Assembly: GCA_013397845.1 (NCBI GenBank) | Contig: VZTG01009076.1 | Coordinates: 1,343,593 to 1,407,592, forward strand | From: Melanocharis versteri | Lineage: Eukaryota > Chordata > Aves > Passeriformes > Melanocharitidae | Direction: 5' to 3' | Length of the DNA stretch: 64,000 nt | Part shown: piece by piece, positions 60,738-64,000 of the stretch | Position numbering within the stretch: the first letter of the stretch is position 1 | Layout of the letters: every line of letters starts with the position of its first letter | Notes under the pieces: generated by a model | What the model saw: the letters and a program-made list of their open reading frames with translations, nothing else | What the model was told of the DNA's origin: nothing | The model's database searches: none | Translations under genes and position numbers: made by a program

Positions 60738-60837
60738 GAGGAAGATCTTGCTAATGTCCATCTCCATCACACAAAATGGTTTACTTGGCAAGACAAATGC
60801 CATCACTATGATCATCCCTCACTTCCTTCTTCTCCCC

Positions 60838-61125
60838 CTAGATTATATGCTGAGCATGATACCATATGGTGTGGAATATCCCTTGGGTCAGGTGGGGTCA
60901 GCTGTCCCAGCTCTGCCCCCTCCCAGCTTCTTGTACACTCCCAGATTCCTTGCTGGTGGGGTAAGGAGCAGAAAAGACTTTAGCTCTGTGTAAGCACTGC
61001 TCAGCAGCAACTAAAACATCCCTGAATTACCAACACCTTGCAACACAAACCCAAAATATAGCCCCATACTAGATATTGTGAAGAAAATTATCTCTACCCT
61101 AACTAAAACCAGCATAATTCCCTTC
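60838..61125 (-). mobile_element. Truncated ERV LTR (U3 part), minus orientation
   Basis: Read on minus it begins with a TTTTAGTTAGGGTAGAGATA-like segment, then GTTGCTGCTGAGCAGTGCTTA, CTGGGAGGGGGCAGAGC, CAGCTGACCCCA and the CCATATGGTATCATGCTCAG block just before a TATA-like ATATAATC at the 60840 edge. The same block order occurs at 15757-16311, so this is a related LTR that has lost R and U5. It abuts a T-rich tract. Confidence 0.7.
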
Positions 61126-62873
61126 CTACATCTTCTCTGGAAAAGGAGAGTAACTTGAAACCTAGGAGATCAAAGGGAGTCACCTATGAAAGGGACTTCC
61201 ATTTTGCAAGCTGGTTAATCTTGCAAATCAGTTAATTGTATGTGCAAGCAGGTATTCACTAATTAGATGCTCAATTATCCATTTTTCTCAAACAATGGAC
61301 AATTGTGTGTATAAAATTAAAGGTTTTATGGACAGCTAACTCTTCCCCTGGTAATGAGATTAAGCAGAGACCATCTTAAAAGACATGATCAACATTTCAA
61401 GGCTTCAGAGAAGTCAAGGGGGGTGAAAGTCTCTTATGAATAAGCACCGTGTAGTGTTGCTTAACAATTAAAGTATATATGTGGTAATATTAATATCAGA
61501 AAGCAGCAGAACCCAATATAAATGATAATTAGGAGAAATGACAGCTCTGCAAAAAGGAGCGATAGCATCATTAGTGCCACTAGGGGCTTTGTGAAGCATA
61601 CTCTTGGCCGTGCAGCTATAGAACAGGGGAGGGGGTGGGGAACAACAGCTTTTGATCAGGCCAGATAGTCCTCTGGAAACTCAAACCATTGCCTAGACAG
61701 ACTGCAATAATTTTCTAATTTTCAGAAGGGTCTACGTATGGTTTTTCAAAGTGTTTTCAGACAGCCATTATAAGTGCTTTTTGAAAACAGGACTTAAACT
61801 TGATTCCTGAGCTTTTCTTTTGCCTTCTCTCCATACTGTGTTAGGACAATTACTCTAGAGCTACAAACTGATAGCCCTGGAGGCTTTTAAAAATACATTC
61901 AACCTAAAATATAATGAACTATGCTTTGTGGAGCAGAAGATAGGATTACAGAGATCTTTTTTAATGTTTCTTTCTTCCTGTCACCTGAGGATTTTGTCTG
62001 CTTTGTGGGGTTGATGTGAGTTTTATCTACATTCATAAACAACTTCCTAAGCTCTGAGGTAAATCTAAGAAGGGAAAAATAAGAAAAAACAACATATGAA
62101 GTTGAATATTGTTATTTTCTAGCCAATACCATGCTCATAACTTTAAACTACATAAAAGGTGAATAAAAGTTTTAAGTTATCTTCTTAGAATATATAATGG
62201 CCAATAGTGCTTTCATTTTATTAAAAAAATAGATTAAATAATTACATAATTTCCTTTGTACCTTAGAGCGTATAAAGATGCTTCTGATTGAGTTTATCAG
62301 TCTTGTCAGTAGGTGATGTGTGTCCAGTGGAAGAAGAATAAAAGCCTGTAACTGTAGTCCTAAATCCCAGAAGCTCTCAGGTACTAAAAAGATTTTCTGC
62401 TTTCATTCTGCTTCCTCTCCCTCATCCTTCCCTCCCTTCCATTTTTCCTGTGTGGGTGATTACTGTTCAGTTTCAGGAAGGTTAGAAGCTGTGGAGAAAG
62501 CAAGGCTCGTCTCAAGTCCCATCCAACCTAGGAGTTGGAACCTTGCAACCTTTTGAGTTCAGGTTTTGGTTTTATTTTTTTTTCTGTTGTCTAGAAAACA
62601 CCAAAACTACAAAAAATCCCAAACTCTAGCTTCTAAATTCTAGAGCCTTACACTGTGCAATAATTAAGTTTCTCAATGCAGAGTTTATAGCTCAGAAATT
62701 AAATTTCTATTATTAGTTAGGTTATAAACATCTATGTGGCTTATTAGCCAATACTTCTGGCTTTCAAATATGCAAATATATTTACATGAGCTGACTGAAG
62801 TGACTAGAACCAAGCCTGGGATGACAGGTGAGAGTCTAGTCAGATTTTGGTCTATTGCTGGGGCAAACAAAAG
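61126..62873. other. Intergenic sequence between the truncated LTR and the SINE
   Basis: AT-rich, with a short G-rich tract at about 61625-61642. Nothing else recognised. Confidence 0.55.
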
Positions 62874-63014
62874 GATCACAGAATATTCCGAGTCAGAAAG
62901 GACCCACAAGGAGCATTGAGTCCAGCTCTTGAGCGAATGGTCCATATGGGGATGGACCCCAGAACCTTGGTGTCATCAGCACCATGCTCTGACCAACTGA
63001 GCCAATCTCAGGGC
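62874..63014 (-). mobile_element. tRNA-Ile-derived SINE with CR1-type tail
   Basis: Read on minus, 63014-62938 resembles tRNA-Ile: box A-like TGGCTCAGTTGG (63004-62993), anticodon-arm GGTGCTGATGACACC with GAT at 62977-62975, and a decayed box B GGTTCTGGGGTCCATCC (62966-62950). It continues into a CR1-type 3' tail: GACTCAATGCTCC, GTGGGTCCTTTCTGACTCGG, ATTCTGTGATCC. A tRNA-Ile head on a CR1 tail is the build of the passerine TguSINE1 family. It is a retroposon, not a working tRNA gene, because box B and the acceptor stem are mutated. Confidence 0.8.
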
Positions 63015-64000
63015 ATATCAGACGTGGCAGCAAAGAAATAATATCCTCGTTGAATCAACAGGAAACTAGGCTTTGAACCTCAAGGATGAGAGTCTGTCTA
63101 TCTACTTATGTTTTATAAATCCCTTTTTTGAAACTTTTACTCCATTTTAGATAATGCTACTGATTTCAATTGTAGTGCTTGTGAACTGAATTGTGTGTAG
63201 GATAAGGCAGATGAGTTATTCCTGCCTTTTCTCTTAGGTACACCTATCCTTTCATTACATGCTGTGATCTTATTGCCTCATTTAAAAACAAACAAACCCA
63301 ACTGACCTGAATAAAATCTGAAAATAAAACAAACAAACAAACAAACAAAAAAACAAACCAAAAAAAGAAAAAACAAAATCAAACCACCAACCCCCAAATA
63401 TTTCTATAGTCAGGAAAGAAAAATTCCCTAAGGTTTCAGAAGACCCAGTCATATGAATAGACATGCACAGTTATTATTTCCCACAAGGGATTTTAGAAGA
63501 TACAAACATAGCTCTGCAACCATTTCTGCTGGGCAGTTTTTATTATGATTTATCTTCTTCTGGTAATGCCTCTGTGATACGAGTTTAAAGCATGACAGCA
63601 CTTTGTATGACAGTAAAATGTCTTTGAAGACTACTGCACAAAATGTTTTTATATTCTACATAGTCTAAAAAATGTGCTAAATACTCCATATCCACATTTC
63701 CAAAAGAATCCTTTATGGACCATTCTATATCATGACAGTTTATGCTGCCTCACTGATCAAGTCAGCTTAGACAACGTGACATGTTTTGTGAGGTACTGGA
63801 ATAATGCTCTATTGAAAAATTACAAAATTAATATTTGTGTATGGTATGCAATATTGCAGTCTACTAGAAAATTGTCATCTTTTGTAAAGAAAAGTATTAT
63901 CACAGTAAAATTGATAATAAAGTGCAAATGGAAAATTCACTGTGGAAAATAATTCCTATTTGAGAGATACACCATCTCTTGATTGTGTCCCTTGGAATAG
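63015..64000. other. Intergenic right edge
   Basis: AT-rich with one (AAAC)n tract. The 92-residue frame at 63674-63952 is Lys/Ile/Asn-rich, as expected of chance frames in AT-rich DNA. Confidence 0.55.
63322..63382. repeat. (AAAC)n low-complexity tract
   Basis: Repeated ACAA units grading into A-rich sequence. Confidence 0.85.

Larger units (their letters stand above)
45586..60837. other. Gene desert right of the CR1
   Basis: Fifteen kilobases, mostly AT-rich. No coding exon, RNA gene or transposon was recognised. The only clear compositional change is a GC-rich patch at about 54430-54840, with a 134-residue open frame of unknown meaning. The doubled TTAATCATAA at 55301-55320 and the A/T-rich blocks at 52890-52980 and 53740-53850 could be regulatory, but single-sequence data cannot show it. 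Confidence 0.55.

Noticed and set aside
62938..63014. Possible tRNA-Ile gene (GAT anticodon)
   Set aside because: Box B and the acceptor stem are decayed and the sequence runs straight into a CR1-type tail, so it is the head of a SINE.

Overview
The window comes from a bird, most probably a passerine. Three things point there: CR1 LINE 3' ends, avian endogenous-retrovirus LTRs, and a tRNA-Ile-headed SINE with a CR1-type tail at 62874-63014. SINEs of that build are known from passerines (the TguSINE1 type). The sequence is AT-rich, intron-bearing and sparse in genes. There are four N tracts: 32964-32971, 44595, 45246 and 45486.

Only one protein-coding gene can be supported: TMEM106B, on the minus strand, with seven coding exons between 30032 and 21998. 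All splice sites are GT-AG, all phases agree, and the exons join into a 275-residue type II lysosomal membrane protein. Its first, non-coding exon must lie near the CpG island at about 32530-33130. Its 3' UTR probably runs about 5.6 kb, to an AATAAA at 16403-16408.

Layout. 1-15756: intergenic, with simple repeats only. 15757-16311: plus-strand ERV LTR, facing the 3' end of TMEM106B. 16385-33130: TMEM106B with its introns, 3' UTR and promoter island. 33157-33420: CR1 fragment just upstream of the island. 33421-64000: a gene desert carrying a 1.1 kb LTR with internal tandem subrepeats (40148-41229), a CR1 copy holding two apparent assembly duplications (44316-45585), a truncated LTR (60838-61125) and the SINE. 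In mammals TMEM106B lies between THSD7A and VWDE. No exon of either was recognised here, so the flanks are read as intergenic.

I found no convincing new biological system. The best leads are the sequence-quality artefacts inside the CR1, the threonine at the position matching human TMEM106B residue 185, the SINE as a lineage marker, and a stretch of consecutive open segments at 34301-34983 that may be a decayed retrocopy.
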